From NCBI RefSeq assembly GCF_047238265.1, contig NZ_JBDFMM010000001.1:558001-622000 (forward strand): DNA of 64,000 nucleotides, in the 5' to 3' direction. Both the position numbers and the translations under genes were made by a program. The notes beneath the pieces were generated by a model, which ran no database searches, was not told the origin of the DNA, and saw only the letters and a program-made list of their open reading frames with translations. The DNA comes from Paenibacillus_F sp047238265 (GTDB lineage: Bacteria > Bacillota > Bacilli > Paenibacillales > NBRC-103111). Shown here in pieces: positions 1 to 8,911 of this stretch (positions within the stretch are counted from its first letter, which is position 1; the number at the start of each line of letters is the position of its first letter).

Positions 1-591
1 GGCGGCGGCGATACCGGTACCGACTGCGTTGCGACCGCCGTGCGCCACAAAGCGAAGAGCGTCGTCCAGTTCCAGTACCGCGAGAAGCCGCCGGAAACCC
101 GTGCGGTAAGCAACCCTTGGCCGGAATGGCCGAAGGTTTACAAGCTGGAGTACGGTCACGAGGAAGCGAAAGCCGTCCACGGCAAAGATCCGCGTGAATA
201 CCTGACGCTCAGCGAAAACTTTGTCGGCGATGATAACGGCAACCTGACGGGGCTCAAAACCGTTAAGGTCAGCTGGAAAAGCGACGACCAGGGCCGCCTC
301 GTGCCTGAAGAGGTGGAAGGCAGCGAGAAGGTCTACCCGGCACAGCTTGTATTCCTAGCCATGGGCTTCGCGGGTCCCGAGCAGAACCTGCTTGACCAGC
401 TGGGCATTGAAAGAGATGTGCGTTCCAACGCGAAAGCACAGTACGGCAAGTACAAAACGAACGTGGAAGGCATCTTCGCCGCAGGCGACGTACGCCGCGG
501 ACAGAGCCTTGTCGTCTGGGCCATCAACGAAGGACGGGAAGCGGCACGCGAAGTGGACCGTTTCCTGATGGGCAGTTCGAACCTTCCGTAA
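1..591 (+). CDS. gltD: Glutamate synthase small subunit, C-terminal part (partial at window start)
   Basis: The reading frame is open from base 1, so the gene starts outside the window. The visible 196 residues begin with a dinucleotide-binding motif (GGGDTGTDC) and carry the late FAD-contact motif IFAAGDVRRGQSLVVWAI near the C-terminus. Both are typical of the NADPH-dependent glutamate synthase small subunit. This subunit passes electrons from NADPH through FAD and Fe-S clusters to the large subunit, which makes glutamate from glutamine and 2-oxoglutarate. The large subunit, gltB, would be expected upstream. The gene ends at a hairpin terminator. Related GltD-like oxidoreductases share this fold, but the local wording fits GltD well. 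Confidence 0.88.
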   Translation, partial: GGGDTGTDCVATAVRHKAKSVVQFQYREKPPETRAVSNPWPEWPKVYKLEYGHEEAKAVHGKDPREYLTLSENFVGDDNGNLTGLKTVKVSWKSDDQGRLVPEEVEGSEKVYPAQLVFLAMGFAGPEQNLLDQLGIERDVRSNAKAQYGKYKTNVEGIFAAGDVRRGQSLVVWAINEGREAAREVDRFLMGSSNLP

Positions 592-600
592 GGTAAAATA

Positions 601-627
601 AAAAAGGAGCCGAATGGCTCCTTTTTT
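601..627. terminator. Bidirectional rho-independent terminator between gltD and the HAD gene
   Basis: A perfect stem (GGAGCC/GGCTCC) with a GAAT loop is flanked by A-tracts on the left and T-tracts on the right. It can therefore end transcription of gltD and of the convergent HAD gene. Confidence 0.85.
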
Positions 628-630
628 ATT

Positions 631-1377
631 TTACAGGTTAACGGCCTGTTTGCCGCTGTAGTCGGATATCACCTTCGGAACTTCAGTCAGGGAAGGCAGC
701 GTGAAGAAGGCGCCTTTTGGAGTTGCGGTAATATCGACGATATTGTATTTCCATTCCAGCTGGGCCGGAATATGAATGGCATTGATTCCCGATTCGATGG
801 CGGGAAGGACGTCGGTCCGTACCGAGTTGCCGATCATCCACGTGCGGGCGCGCTCGAACTGCTGGGTATGAATAAGAGTTTCCATAAATTCGCGGGTTTT
901 GTGCAGCGCGACGAAAATCCGTTCACCGAAATAGCGGTGAAGGCCGGCTTCCTGGATTTTACGCATCTGGATCGTGGCATCCCCGCCTGTGTACAGGTAC
1001 AGCTCGTGCCCCTGGTCCGTCAGGGATTGAAGAGTCGTGTCCATCATCGGATACGGCTCGATCGAATGCTCGTATACGCTGTTGCCGAGCTGATAAAGCC
1101 ACTGCTCGTCTTCTTTCCGGGACGTCCTGCCGTAAAACTCGGAATAAAAATGATAAGTTTCGATAAATGACTGCGGAAAACGCTCCGCTTTGAATCCGTG
1201 GATCTCCACACCCGCCAAATCTATTTCAAGCTGTTTGTGTTTAATGTCTTCATCCGTGAGGCCATGGCCCGCGAACCAGGTCAGCATCGTATCCACGAAC
1301 TGCTGAATCACGACATTAAAATATTTGTTGCAGTGAATGAGGGTGTCGTCCAGATCGAACAAAATGGTTTGTCTCAT
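631..1377 (-). CDS. HAD-superfamily hydrolase
   Basis: The 248-residue protein has the HAD motif I at its N-terminus (ILFDLDDTLI, with the nucleophile and acid/base aspartates). A Thr-containing motif II (LYTGGD) lies mid-protein and a motif III/IV-like stretch (WMIGNSVRTDVLPAIESGINAI) near the C-terminus. These make it a cytosolic haloacid-dehalogenase-type phosphatase. The substrate cannot be read from sequence. A GAGAG-type ribosome site lies just before the ATG. The gene is monocistronic and convergent with gltD. Confidence 0.8.
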   Translation of the reverse strand: MRQTILFDLDDTLIHCNKYFNVVIQQFVDTMLTWFAGHGLTDEDIKHKQLEIDLAGVEIHGFKAERFPQSFIETYHFYSEFYGRTSRKEDEQWLYQLGNSVYEHSIEPYPMMDTTLQSLTDQGHELYLYTGGDATIQMRKIQEAGLHRYFGERIFVALHKTREFMETLIHTQQFERARTWMIGNSVRTDVLPAIESGINAIHIPAQLEWKYNIVDITATPKGAFFTLPSLTEVPKVISDYSGKQAVNL

Positions 1378-1576
1378 GTGCTTTCTCTCCTGGTCTCTAG
1401 ATAGGTTTAACGATTATTATACCATGTCCGGTTTAGATAACCCAGCTTTACAAGACAACGTGGTCGGCTTATGTTTATAGGATCCGAATAGTGGATTAAG
1501 AGTACGTAAAACCTAAAGATGCGGCAATCCCGGCCGGCAAGGGCCGGTTACGGAATAGAGAAGGGGGAACCGGCCG

Positions 1577-3007
1577 ATGCTGTGGCTTGTCATTGCGCTG
1601 CTGTTGTTTATTTTTCAAATCGTCACGATTGTTATGGTGGAGTTCAAGAATCCGACCAAAACGGTAGCCTGGCTGATGATTTTGTTTATCCTGCCGGTCA
1701 TCGGATTTATTATGTACTATTTTCTGGCGAAAGAATACTCGCAGCGGCGCAACGTCAAACGTAAAACCCGGCGGGTACTCGGCGAAATGCAAAGAGAGCT
1801 GCGCCGGGAGCTGGAGAAAACCAAAAAAGGCGAGGATTATCCCATACCCAAAATCGTCAAGGAACCCCGGCTTTTCGGTTTACTTAGCAACATCCCCAGT
1901 TCACCGATTACCCGTAACAATGAAGTGGAGGTATTGACCAACGGTGAAGCGGCTTACCGGGCCATGTTCGATGCCATGGAGAAGGCCACACATCACATCC
2001 ACTTTGAGTTCTACATTTTACGGCACGATGATACCGGCAAGAAATTTCAGGAGCTTCTGATCCGGAAGGCGCGCGAAGGTGTGAAGGTCCGCGTCATTTA
2101 TGACGGAATCGGCAGTTACAAGCTAGCTTCTTCTTACATACGCGAATTGATTGAAGCGGGGGTCGAAACGTATTGTTTTCTTCCGGCTTTTATCGCTTTC
2201 TTCGATAAGCGGATGAATTATCGGAACCACCGGAAAATTATTGTGGTGGATGGAACCGTCGGGTTTGTGGGCGGCATTAACATAGGTGACGAGTATTTGG
2301 GGAAACACCCGGTTCTGGGGTTTTGGCGGGACACCCATCTAAAGCTGGTAGGCGATTCGGTCTATTATTTGCAGAGCACCTTCTTATCCGATTGGGAATT
2401 TGTTTGCCGCCAGAAGCTGGTGGATACGAATTTTTTCCCGGAGCATACGTGTGTAGGCAAAAAACCCGTTCAAATCGTGGCCAGTGGTCCCGATGCCCAT
2501 TGGGACTCCATTCTCGAATCGTATTTCGGCGGGATTACGACCGCAAAGAAGCGGATCTATATCACGACTCCTTACTTTATCCCCGATGCCAGTCTGATGA
2601 TGGGGCTTAAAACGGCGGCCATAAGCGGCGTCGACGTCAAAATCATCTTCCCGCAGATTCCTGATTCCTGGATCGTCCATTATGCGTCCCTGTCGTTTAT
2701 TCAGGAGCTTATGCTGACGGGGGTCAGGTTTTATCAGTATCAGCCCGGCTTCGTGCATGCGAAGGTGACCATCATCGACGATTTGTTCGCCACCGTAGGA
2801 ACCGCCAACATGGATATGCGCAGCTTTTACAGTAATTTCGAGCTGAACGCGATATTGTACGACGGGGAATCGATCCAGCGCCTGGAGCATGATTTCCTGG
2901 AGGACCTGAAAAACAGCAAACGCATCATCCTGTCGGAGTTTGAAAAGCGGTCCCGCTTCCAGCGCGGCAAAGAAGTGCTGGGAAGACTGCTGTCGCCTTT
3001 GTTCTAA
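1577..3007 (+). CDS. cls: Cardiolipin synthase
   Basis: The 476-residue phospholipase-D-family enzyme joins two phosphatidylglycerol molecules into cardiolipin and glycerol at the membrane. Two N-terminal hydrophobic segments (about residues 1-20 and 28-52) anchor it. Two HKD catalytic motifs are visible: HRKIIVVD near residue 217 and HAKVTIID near residue 394, each followed by the usual Gly/Asn-rich context (GGINIGDEY; GTANMDMRS). Length is typical of Bacillus-type Cls. The AAGGGGG ribosome site 9 bases before the ATG supports this start. A strong terminator follows. Confidence 0.92.
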   Translation: MLWLVIALLLFIFQIVTIVMVEFKNPTKTVAWLMILFILPVIGFIMYYFLAKEYSQRRNVKRKTRRVLGEMQRELRRELEKTKKGEDYPIPKIVKEPRLFGLLSNIPSSPITRNNEVEVLTNGEAAYRAMFDAMEKATHHIHFEFYILRHDDTGKKFQELLIRKAREGVKVRVIYDGIGSYKLASSYIRELIEAGVETYCFLPAFIAFFDKRMNYRNHRKIIVVDGTVGFVGGINIGDEYLGKHPVLGFWRDTHLKLVGDSVYYLQSTFLSDWEFVCRQKLVDTNFFPEHTCVGKKPVQIVASGPDAHWDSILESYFGGITTAKKRIYITTPYFIPDASLMMGLKTAAISGVDVKIIFPQIPDSWIVHYASLSFIQELMLTGVRFYQYQPGFVHAKVTIIDDLFATVGTANMDMRSFYSNFELNAILYDGESIQRLEHDFLEDLKNSKRIILSEFEKRSRFQRGKEVLGRLLSPLF

Positions 3008-3018
3008 AAAAAGCGGCT

Positions 3019-3061
3019 GAAAAAGCCCGGCTTCACTTTTCAAGTGAAGCCGGGCTTTTTC
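3019..3061. terminator. Strong hairpin terminator after cls
   Basis: A 20-bp perfect inverted repeat (GAAAAAGCCCGGCTTCACTT and its complement) around a TTC loop ends in a T-tract on both strands. It is unusually long, and the A/T flanks allow bidirectional use. Confidence 0.88.
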
Positions 3062-3169
3062 AGTTTGTTCAGGATTCAGCGGTGTAGGTATCAGGAGGAG
3101 CGCGGCACAGCGCGGAGGCCGGGCTTCGCACAGAAGCCGGAGGTCTTGCAGGCGCCGTCGGCGGACGGC

Positions 3170-4063
3170 CTATTCCAAATGAGAAAGAACGGCATCGAGA
3201 TTTTGCGGAGGCACCTTCTCGATTAAATCTCCCATCCGCTTGATCCGATCCACGATAACGTGCAGCGTAAAATCCCTCGGATCACAGCGCTCCTCGACTT
3301 CTTTCCACAGAAGCGGGGTAGAGACGGTCCCGGGCATTTTCGCCCTCGGCGTGTAGGGAGCGGAAAGCGTTTTGCCGTACCAGTGCTGAAGATAATCGAA
3401 GTAGATGAGATCGCCGCGGTTCTTTTTCAGACGCTCGATCGTAAACAGCTTCGGGTATTTCTTGACGACGAAGGAGCCGATAAAATAGCCGATTTTGCGA
3501 AGCTGCTCGAAGGTATACCCGTGCTGAATCGGCACGTAGATTTGTACGCCGGTCGCCCCGGACGTTTTGGGCACGGATTGGATATGAAGGGAATCCAGCA
3601 CCTCTCCGATCAAGTGGGCGGCTTCCATAATCCGCGGCTCGACTTCCAGGCTGGGGTCGATATCAATGAGCCACTCGGCCGGCAGCGTCTCTCCGATATG
3701 GTGAAACGAAGGATGAAATTCCAGGCAGGCGAGGTTGCCGAGCCAGATCAGTGTCGGAAGCGAATCCAGATTCACATACCGGATGCCGTCCAGCGGAGCG
3801 AGATTCACGAAATCCGGAACGGGCTCCGGGGTATTTTTCTGATAAAACGATTTGTCGTGAATGCCGTGCGGGAAACGGATCGTCGTCAGATGCCGGTCCC
3901 TGCAGTAGCGCAGCAAATAGGGGGACAGCTCTATCAGCTTTTGAAGGAAATCGAGCTTCGTAATTCCCGCCTCGGGCCAAAGCGGCTTTTCGGGATTGGT
4001 GATCGTCAGTTCCTGTCCTTCTACCGTGATGGTGCCTTGTGTTTTTTTGTACCCTGTGGGCAT
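3170..4063 (-). CDS. LigD-type NHEJ polymerase/primase domain protein
   Basis: This 297-residue protein matches the polymerase domain of LigD (archaeo-eukaryotic primase superfamily), which fills gaps at double-strand breaks during Ku-dependent end joining. Visible marks are the metal-binding DxD in WLIDIDPS, the TSGATGVQIY strand, and the conserved KKNRGDLIYFDYLQHW block with the third acidic residue. Two TTG/ATG starts are possible; the ATG giving MPTGYKK is chosen because GGGAGGAG precedes it. Ligase and Ku are separate genes at 8.9 and 10.1 kb, so the LigD functions are split here. It could also act in base excision repair of spores, which is known for the Bacillus homologue. Confidence 0.87.
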   Translation of the reverse strand: MPTGYKKTQGTITVEGQELTITNPEKPLWPEAGITKLDFLQKLIELSPYLLRYCRDRHLTTIRFPHGIHDKSFYQKNTPEPVPDFVNLAPLDGIRYVNLDSLPTLIWLGNLACLEFHPSFHHIGETLPAEWLIDIDPSLEVEPRIMEAAHLIGEVLDSLHIQSVPKTSGATGVQIYVPIQHGYTFEQLRKIGYFIGSFVVKKYPKLFTIERLKKNRGDLIYFDYLQHWYGKTLSAPYTPRAKMPGTVSTPLLWKEVEERCDPRDFTLHVIVDRIKRMGDLIEKVPPQNLDAVLSHLE

Positions 4064-4241
4064 CCTGTGCACTCCTCCCGGACGTACGAGCATTTATACA
4101 CATTGTGGACGAAAAAGAGACCGCCTATTCTTTGCAAGCGCGTCGGTTTTCCGATTAGACAAAAGAACAAGGGAGGAAGGCGGATTCCGGAGGGGTCAAC
4201 TCATTGTTTCAGGAAGTAGGCCGGATGTCTAAAATAACATG

Positions 4242-4281
4242 TAAAAAGCCCTGATCCCCACGAAATCCGGAATCAAGGCTG
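4242..4281 (-). terminator. Terminator of the oxalate cassette
   Basis: On the minus strand an imperfect stem (AGCCTTGATTCC / GGATCAGGGCT) is followed by a T-rich run. It lies just past the oxdC stop. Confidence 0.7.
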
Positions 4282-4303
4282 TATCTTACTTTAACTTCCT
4301 TAC

Positions 4304-5509
4304 CTATTCTTTATATTTTACATTAGGTCTCTTCTCTTTGGGGAGCTTTTCTATAAACGAGTCTTCCAGATTCAAGTGTTCTTTCAGCAGGTGAGGCGGA
4401 GTTTGAGACATCCATTGGGTGAGAGAAAGATCCGCAAAATGGTCGCTTCTAAACATTTCCAGGAACTTTAGGGGCTTGTCCCCGGTATTTTGAATATAGT
4501 GTCCCATGGCGAACGGCACGTAGCCCACATCCCCTGCCCGGTAATCGTATGTGCGGGCCTTCCCGCCTGAAGCGAATACGGTCATCCGGCCTTGGCCCTC
4601 GAGGTAATACTGCCACTCATCCGTATTCGGATGCCAATGCAGTTCCCGGATGCCGCCGGGCTCGACTTCCACTAATGCGGCTGCCACGGTTTTGGAGATG
4701 GGGAAATTGTTCGAATCGGCAATCCATACTTTGCCTCCGTTGGTTTCGATAGGCGTATGCTCCGTCAGTTTATAACTGAACGATTCTTTGACCGGCTCAT
4801 TGAGATCCTTGGGCAGCTCCTGAATAATCGGTCCCGGCACCTCTCCTTGATACATGTAAACTTCTTGTTTAGGTATCTGGTCAAAAGTATGCTCGCAAAC
4901 ACCGAAGTTTGCCGCCAGAACATCTTTAGGCGTATGGGCAAACCAATCGGTAATGGAGAATGTGCTGTTCTCCGAGAAACTGCCGTCGTCGAAGACAAGG
5001 ATAAATTCGACGCCCTCGCTCAGACCTTTGATGGAGTGCGGAATGCCGGAAGGGAAATACCACAGATCGCCTTCTTTCACATCGTCAACGAAATAACTGC
5101 CGTCGGGGTTAATCGCCGTAATCCGAGCGCTGCCTTTGATGATAAACGACCATTCCGCTTCCTTGTGCCAATGAAGCTCACGGACGCCGCCCGGCTCCAA
5201 GTGCATATTAACGCCGGCCATTTCTGTCGCGGCCGGCATTTCCCGGATTGTGACTTCCCGAGACCAGCCTCCATGCTCCACACGCATATGGGAATCGGCA
5301 TAGGAGAATTTTAAGTTGGGCATCGTTCCGTGGTCGGTATCCGGGGGCACCAGAATATCGGGGTTTTGCAGATCTCTGGCTATGTTGCGGGCACCCCAGA
5401 TGTCTCCGCCCTTGTCTTCTTTTCTAGGTTGGGGAACGTTATGATTCGAGCAGTTGTTCATGGTATTGTTCATGTTAGTGTTAGCCTTATTGTTCTCGTA
5501 ATTTTTCAT
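4304..5509 (-). CDS. oxdC: Oxalate decarboxylase (bicupin)
   Basis: The 401-residue bicupin converts oxalate to formate and CO2 at manganese. Both cupin metal motifs are intact: ELHWHKEAEW with PHSI in the first domain, and ELHWHPNTDEW with GHYI in the second. The active-site lid reads FSENST; an SENS lid is what distinguishes decarboxylase from oxalate oxidase in the Bacillus subtilis enzyme. The chosen ATG follows AGGTGATATCC. The first ~25 residues are unusually Asn-rich and appear poorly structured. It is the last gene after the oxamate-amidohydrolase-like gene (58-base gap), which would supply oxalate. Confidence 0.94.
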   Translation of the reverse strand: MKNYENNKANTNMNNTMNNCSNHNVPQPRKEDKGGDIWGARNIARDLQNPDILVPPDTDHGTMPNLKFSYADSHMRVEHGGWSREVTIREMPAATEMAGVNMHLEPGGVRELHWHKEAEWSFIIKGSARITAINPDGSYFVDDVKEGDLWYFPSGIPHSIKGLSEGVEFILVFDDGSFSENSTFSITDWFAHTPKDVLAANFGVCEHTFDQIPKQEVYMYQGEVPGPIIQELPKDLNEPVKESFSYKLTEHTPIETNGGKVWIADSNNFPISKTVAAALVEVEPGGIRELHWHPNTDEWQYYLEGQGRMTVFASGGKARTYDYRAGDVGYVPFAMGHYIQNTGDKPLKFLEMFRSDHFADLSLTQWMSQTPPHLLKEHLNLEDSFIEKLPKEKRPNVKYKE

Positions 5510-5567
5510 GGATATCACCTTTCTTTTATAAAATGTTAATGAAATATTTCTCCCGATCTTTCCGTAC

Positions 5568-7199
5568 TTAGTCTCCAATCGCCAAACCGTCCGCCCGGGG
5601 ATCGGCTCCGGCTTCCAAATGCTCCGGCCATATCCGGATCGCTTGGGCATGGCCCATCAGGTCACTGAAATTTTCGAGAATCTCGACATTTTCATGTCCC
5701 AGCTCACGCAGCTTGTCCGCAATTTCCGGATCGTATCTTCCTTCAAGTCTCAAGCCTCTGACGTGGTCCCCCCATGTCCTTCCCAGGAGCCAGCGCGGAG
5801 CATCAATGGCTTCTTGTACGGAATATCCTTGATCCAATACCCGCATAATGATCAATGCTTGCGTTTGAGGCTCTCCGTCACCGCCCATGGCCCCGATCAC
5901 CATTTCCGGTTTATCGTCTTTCATGACCATCGAGCAGGTGAGCGTATGTGCCGGACGTTTATTCGGCTCCAGCCTGTCGCGCGATTTGGGGTCCAGTGAG
6001 AAATGCGTGCCTCTGTTTTGCAGAAGCATGCCGGTATCGCCTGCTACTAAACCCGAGCCCCATTCCCAATAAAGACTCTGAATGACGCCCGCAACGTTCC
6101 CCTCTTCGTCCACCGCACAGCAGAACGTCGTATCTCCTTTTTGACCCAATCCTTTTTCAGGCGGCCCCAAGCTGGGATCATGCAATTTTTTGACGCGATC
6201 CCGGAAATATTCTTTGCTTAACAAAGTTTCAAGCGGGATATGATTAAAATCCGGATCATCCAGGTAAGTGTCCCGGTCTTTAAAAGAGAAGGCGGTTGCC
6301 CTCGTAAAAGCATCGATAAATTCACTTTCCTCGTGCTTCATCGCGCCGACATCCTTGTGCTCCATCATGCCTAGAATTTGCAAGGTTACAAAGCCTGCAG
6401 AGTTCGGCGGCGGAGCCAAAACTTTCCGGTCCCGGTATTCGATCTCTATAGGGTCGTACCAGTCGGCGCGATGATTCGCAAAGTCCTCCGTGGTGAGAAA
6501 GCCTCCGTTATCCTGAAGAAAATCACACACTTGCCTGGCGATTTCTCCTTTATAAAAAGCGTCAAATCCGCCTTCGGCTATCTTTTCAAGCGTTTTGGCC
6601 AGATTCGGATTCCTCATAATATCGCTGGCCATATAGGGAGCAACCCCATCTTTCAGAAACGTTTTGGCTGTAGTGGGGTAGGTCCTTAGCAGATCGATGG
6701 CAAATTCCGAGAATCTTGCTACGGAGTCACCTACCGGAAATCCGTTTTGTGCATAATCAATGGCCGGTTCCAGACAGCGGGAAAGGGGCAATTTTCCGAA
6801 CTTCCGATGAGCTTCAAGCCAGCCGCTTACCGCACCGGGCACGGTGTTAACCGCTTTTGGCCCCCGGACATCGATTCCGTCTTTCCGTGAATAGTTAGAC
6901 ATGGAAACTTTCGAGCCCGATCTCCCGGTGGCGTTCAACGAATGCCTTTTTCCTGTTTTCGCATCATAGATCAGCCAGAAAGCATCTCCGCCGGCACCTG
7001 TCATATGAGGAAAAACAACGCTTAGTACACTGTTAGCGGCAACCATGGCATCCACGGCACTTCCACCCTCATTAAGAATACGATTGGCGGCCATAGAGGC
7101 CAAGTTGCTCGGTGTAGCAACCGCCGACTTCCTGGCTATACAAGATCTGCCGTAGCGGGGATCGATGTCCCTTCCAATCTTGTACGAATTCATATTCAT
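5568..7199 (-). CDS. Gamma-glutamyltransferase-family hydrolase, probable oxamate amidohydrolase
   Basis: The 543-residue Ntn-hydrolase proenzyme carries the catalytic-Thr region KGDTTFCCAVDEEGN near residue 350, where self-cleavage would create the two subunits. The N-terminal block (ATPSNLASMAANRIL, GGSAVDAMVAANSVL) and GAGGDAFWLIYD are also family marks. No signal peptide is seen, unlike secreted GGTs. Family members with this domain include HpxW, which hydrolyses oxamate to oxalate and ammonia in purine/allantoin degradation. The direct neighbour oxalate decarboxylase makes that reading attractive, but the substrate is inferred from context. The start follows AGGAAGGTGAG. Confidence 0.8.
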   Translation of the reverse strand: MNMNSYKIGRDIDPRYGRSCIARKSAVATPSNLASMAANRILNEGGSAVDAMVAANSVLSVVFPHMTGAGGDAFWLIYDAKTGKRHSLNATGRSGSKVSMSNYSRKDGIDVRGPKAVNTVPGAVSGWLEAHRKFGKLPLSRCLEPAIDYAQNGFPVGDSVARFSEFAIDLLRTYPTTAKTFLKDGVAPYMASDIMRNPNLAKTLEKIAEGGFDAFYKGEIARQVCDFLQDNGGFLTTEDFANHRADWYDPIEIEYRDRKVLAPPPNSAGFVTLQILGMMEHKDVGAMKHEESEFIDAFTRATAFSFKDRDTYLDDPDFNHIPLETLLSKEYFRDRVKKLHDPSLGPPEKGLGQKGDTTFCCAVDEEGNVAGVIQSLYWEWGSGLVAGDTGMLLQNRGTHFSLDPKSRDRLEPNKRPAHTLTCSMVMKDDKPEMVIGAMGGDGEPQTQALIIMRVLDQGYSVQEAIDAPRWLLGRTWGDHVRGLRLEGRYDPEIADKLRELGHENVEILENFSDLMGHAQAIRIWPEHLEAGADPRADGLAIGD

Positions 7200-7221
7200 T
7201 TGCTCACCTTCCTAATGTAAA

Positions 7222-7247
7222 GTTGCTTCTCACTAGTAAGAAGCACT
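7222..7247. repeat. Small inverted repeat between permease and GGT-family gene
   Basis: GCTTCT and AGAAGC flank CACTAGTA in the 91-base gap. No T-tract follows clearly, so it may be an RNA processing or operator element rather than a terminator. Confidence 0.4.
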
Positions 7248-7290
7248 AGTTCACTATTTAACCAATATTTATAGGATTAAACTTAAATTT

Positions 7291-8587
7291 TCATTTAATT
7301 TCTTCTATTTTATCCCAGTTAATTGTGTTTTCCAGTATTAGCGCCAGTGTAATTCCCACAAGTAACCCATTGTTGATAAAAGGTTGTATGAAGGCCGGGA
7401 ATTCTGAAAAATACGATTTCGGAACTATCATTAGGACTACCGCTATGAATACCGGTACAGATGAGCGGTATACATTCCGTTTATTCAGCTTTATCTTCTT
7501 GAAAAATTCCAGGGAGGACAGCAGCAGTCTGCAAATAGGCAACGAACAGCACCGTGCTGCCTACACTCAGGGGGATGTTGGAAAAGAAATGAGCGACGGG
7601 CGGAATGACGCCCATGATCAGAAATAACGAGCCGCCAATAATAAACGGCAGTCGATTAATGATCCCGGACTGCTTCAAAAATCCGATGGACGAGACAAAA
7701 GGGGCATAAGGAACCAATCCGAATAAACCGCTGATCCCCGTGAAAATACCGGAAACGATCAAGCTGGCATCGAATTGTTTTTTTTGTGTTGTGCTGTCGT
7801 ATAACTCCTCGCTTCCCTTTAAAGCCCCGAATGTATTCGCCAGGTTGAGAATACCCGTAAGCACGGCCACCATAATAATCCCTAGGTTTAAATCCGGTTT
7901 GCCCAGCATAAAAAATTCAAACTTAAAGGAAGCGGCAGCCGGAACCGTCTCTTCCTCGCCCAGAAACAGTTCAAAAGCCGCCCAGCCCACAACGATTCCC
8001 GCCAACAGCGAATATTTGCTGAATTTGTTCGGCAGTGTAATATTCACGACAACAATCAAAAGCATCATAACTAGCGATAAAAACGAAATACCGAGATTAA
8101 CTGTGGCATCATCCGGTGGATTGCCCATAGGGATACCCAGCATGCCCTTGAGGAAAATCTGAATTAATTGAAAGCCGAACAACAGCATGAAAACACCCAT
8201 GACCCCCGGTTTAAATAAGTTAGCCAAGGCGGCCCCCCAGCCGAAAATACCGACCGTTAACGTCACAACGGCAGAAATAAGGATTCCCACAGTAAGACTC
8301 CCGCCCAATTCATCTAATGAAGTGTTCTGGGCGGAGGCGATGCTTACGGTGGTCAGGATCATACCCCACCATAAGCCGGATTGCCCCTCCAGGACGGCCC
8401 GCCGGTGTCCGAGAAAAGCCTGGCAGATGCAAGCACTTCCCGTGACGATAAAAGTGAGCTGCAGGGTCGACATGATCCGATCCTCGGATAGCTGGAATGC
8501 CTGGCCGATAGTCAGCGGAACAATGACACTGTTGGCAAAGATAAAAAATAACCACTGCATCCCGGCTATCCAGTTGTCCGTCTTCAT
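7291..8587 (-). pseudogene. NCS2-family (xanthine/uracil) permease, frameshifted
   Basis: The first 360 residues form a multi-span membrane protein of the nucleobase:cation symporter-2 family (LEGQSGLWWGMIL; LNLANTFGALKGSEELYD; GLVPYAPFVSSIGFLKQSG). The frame then ends early at about 7481 after SVGSTVLFVAYLQ. The expected last helices (NVYRSSVPVFIAVV and NNGLLVGITLALILE) continue in a second frame from about 7520 to 7291. Skipping one base at CAGACTG joins the frames into a normal full-length protein (about 430 residues). It is therefore either a recent pseudogene or a sequence error. The intact start has AAAGGAAAG before ATG. It heads the oxamate/oxalate cassette, and purine-derived substrates are the natural cargo. 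Confidence 0.8.
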
Positions 8588-8911
8588 TAAATCTTTCCTT
8601 TCATTTTTCCTAACCTCCTTTCCTCTGTGCTGTAGTTAGACCGCAGGCAAAGCAGCGTTATAAAGCAATGAACAAGAAGCTGCCTGACGGCTTTAAAATG
8701 TTTACCCATAAACAAAAATAAATATAGGTATTTTGGGAAAATAAGCTCATATTTAAATTGTATGTAAAGATAACTTTATAAGAATAGATGTTTATTTATA
8801 TAAATTGAATATTTATCCAGTTAGTTCATGACGACTCGAACAGGCCGTGAAAAAACAGCCGGATAATGGGAATAATGTCGGGTAACCAACCTTTGCGGAA
8901 GAAGGCGCGTA
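8588..8911. other. AT-rich divergent intergenic region
   Basis: This stretch separates the minus-strand permease cassette from the plus-strand ligase and must hold both promoters. It is much more AT-rich than its flanks, particularly 8700-8815 (AAATAAATATAGG, TTTATTTATATAAATTG). I see no gene, no clear riboswitch and no insertion-sequence end. Confidence 0.6.

Noticed and set aside
4304..5509. Oxalate oxidase rather than decarboxylase
   Set aside because: The protein is a bicupin with both metal sites and an SENS-type lid, which favours decarboxylation.
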